From NCBI RefSeq assembly GCF_900067135.1, contig NZ_FJUR01000001.1:1987501-2051500 (forward strand): 64,000 nucleotides of DNA, read 5' to 3'. Of the stretch, positions 63,645 to 64,000 are shown one piece after another. Origin of the DNA: Rhizobium sp. 9140 (GTDB lineage Bacteria; Pseudomonadota; Alphaproteobacteria; Rhizobiales; Rhizobiaceae). The first letter of the stretch is position 1. The number at the start of each line of letters is the position of its first letter. A program made the translations under genes and the position numbers. The notes under the pieces were generated by a model, which was not told where the DNA came from, did not search any database, and saw nothing but the letters and a program-made list of their open reading frames with translations.

Positions 63645-64000
63645 GTTTTGTCGGACAGCGTTTGCCTACACGTCGTCGGTCCGACGTCTCAGGTCGGCGA
63701 AAAGCCGGAAGGAACGCGGCAGCAACCACCGGCTGTCGCATTTCTGTGTCTGCGCGAAGCGAGATCCGTCCGTCTCATCAGTGCGAAGGGAGAGACGGCT
63801 TTTGACGTAAGGTGCAAGCGTGCCTTCGTGCGGTTCGTGGCGTAGAGCATGGAAACGATGAGGATATCCCCTGAAGACGATCCTGCAACCGCTTGGACTG
63901 TAAACCCGAGATTTCGCTTCCGGCGTCCATGGAGATCCAGCGCTGCAAGAGGGTTGCCTTTATGCATTTTTTCGCCTTTGTTGTCGCTTTGGCGCCAGCT
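63645..64000. other. Window end, no gene recognised
   Basis: The last 356 bases hold no frame with both a ribosome binding site and protein-like composition. No hairpin terminator for the preceding operon was identified. Confidence 0.4.

Overview
The window is a gene-dense, GC-rich stretch of alphaproteobacterial chromosome, almost certainly from the Rhizobiaceae (Rhizobium/Agrobacterium/Ensifer/Shinella-like). The evidence is the gene content and order: ldtR with an L,D-transpeptidase; glyA-nrdR-ribD-ribE-ribH-nusB; plsX-fabH-ihfA-merR; rplM-rpsI-speB-argC; clpP-clpX-lon-hupB; plus DUF6163, DUF2842, BA14K and HWE-kinase/FATGUY-receiver proteins that are typical of Rhizobiales. No phage, transposase, integrase or CRISPR array was seen.

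Layout. 0-4 kb: the end of a ParE-like toxin, a DUF6163 membrane protein, the MarR regulator LdtR with a Tat-exported L,D-transpeptidase, and a compact HicB-HicA type toxin-antitoxin pair. 4-9.3 kb: glyA, nrdR and the riboflavin genes ribD-ribE-ribH with nusB, interrupted by one antisense acetyltransferase gene. 9.3-18 kb: a MarR-GNAT fusion regulator, a proton-pumping pyrophosphatase, bamE, a cytochrome bc1 assembly chaperone, DUF177, plsX-fabH, ihfA and a MerR regulator. 18-20.3 kb: small exported proteins of low complexity and tRNA-Pro(GGG). 20.3-30.1 kb: a Wzx/Wzy-type polysaccharide locus with initiating transferase, two GT4 glycosyltransferases, polymerase, Wza-like exporter, GumC/Wzc co-polymerase and a CelD/HfsK-like acyltransferase. 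Its content resembles the rhizobial unipolar polysaccharide and Caulobacter holdfast modules. 30.2-36 kb: housekeeping genes (phosphoesterase, ctaA, argC, speB, rpsI, rplM). 36-45.5 kb: mixed metabolic genes, including a transglutaminase-fold protein in an A+T-richer patch, metY, a cupin, a cytochrome P450 and an EEP nuclease-phospholipase D pair. 45.6-51.4 kb: the clpP, clpX, lon, hupB proteostasis block. 51.7-60.1 kb: an exported phytase-esterase-like protein, and a MarR regulator divergent from a YhaO/YhaN (SbcD/SbcC-like) nuclease-ATPase pair, with a perfect palindrome between them. 60.6-63.7 kb: an HWE histidine kinase and single-domain receiver, divergent from a small-protein operon that carries a candidate RpoE2/EcfG-type promoter.

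The most interesting material is the MarR/YhaO/YhaN module, the adhesin-like polysaccharide locus whose GumC protein has a decayed kinase domain, the HWE/FATGUY signalling pair beside a putative general-stress operon, and several clear palindromes at regulator promoters and between clpP and clpX. All assignments come from reading the sequence and recognising families; no database search was run.
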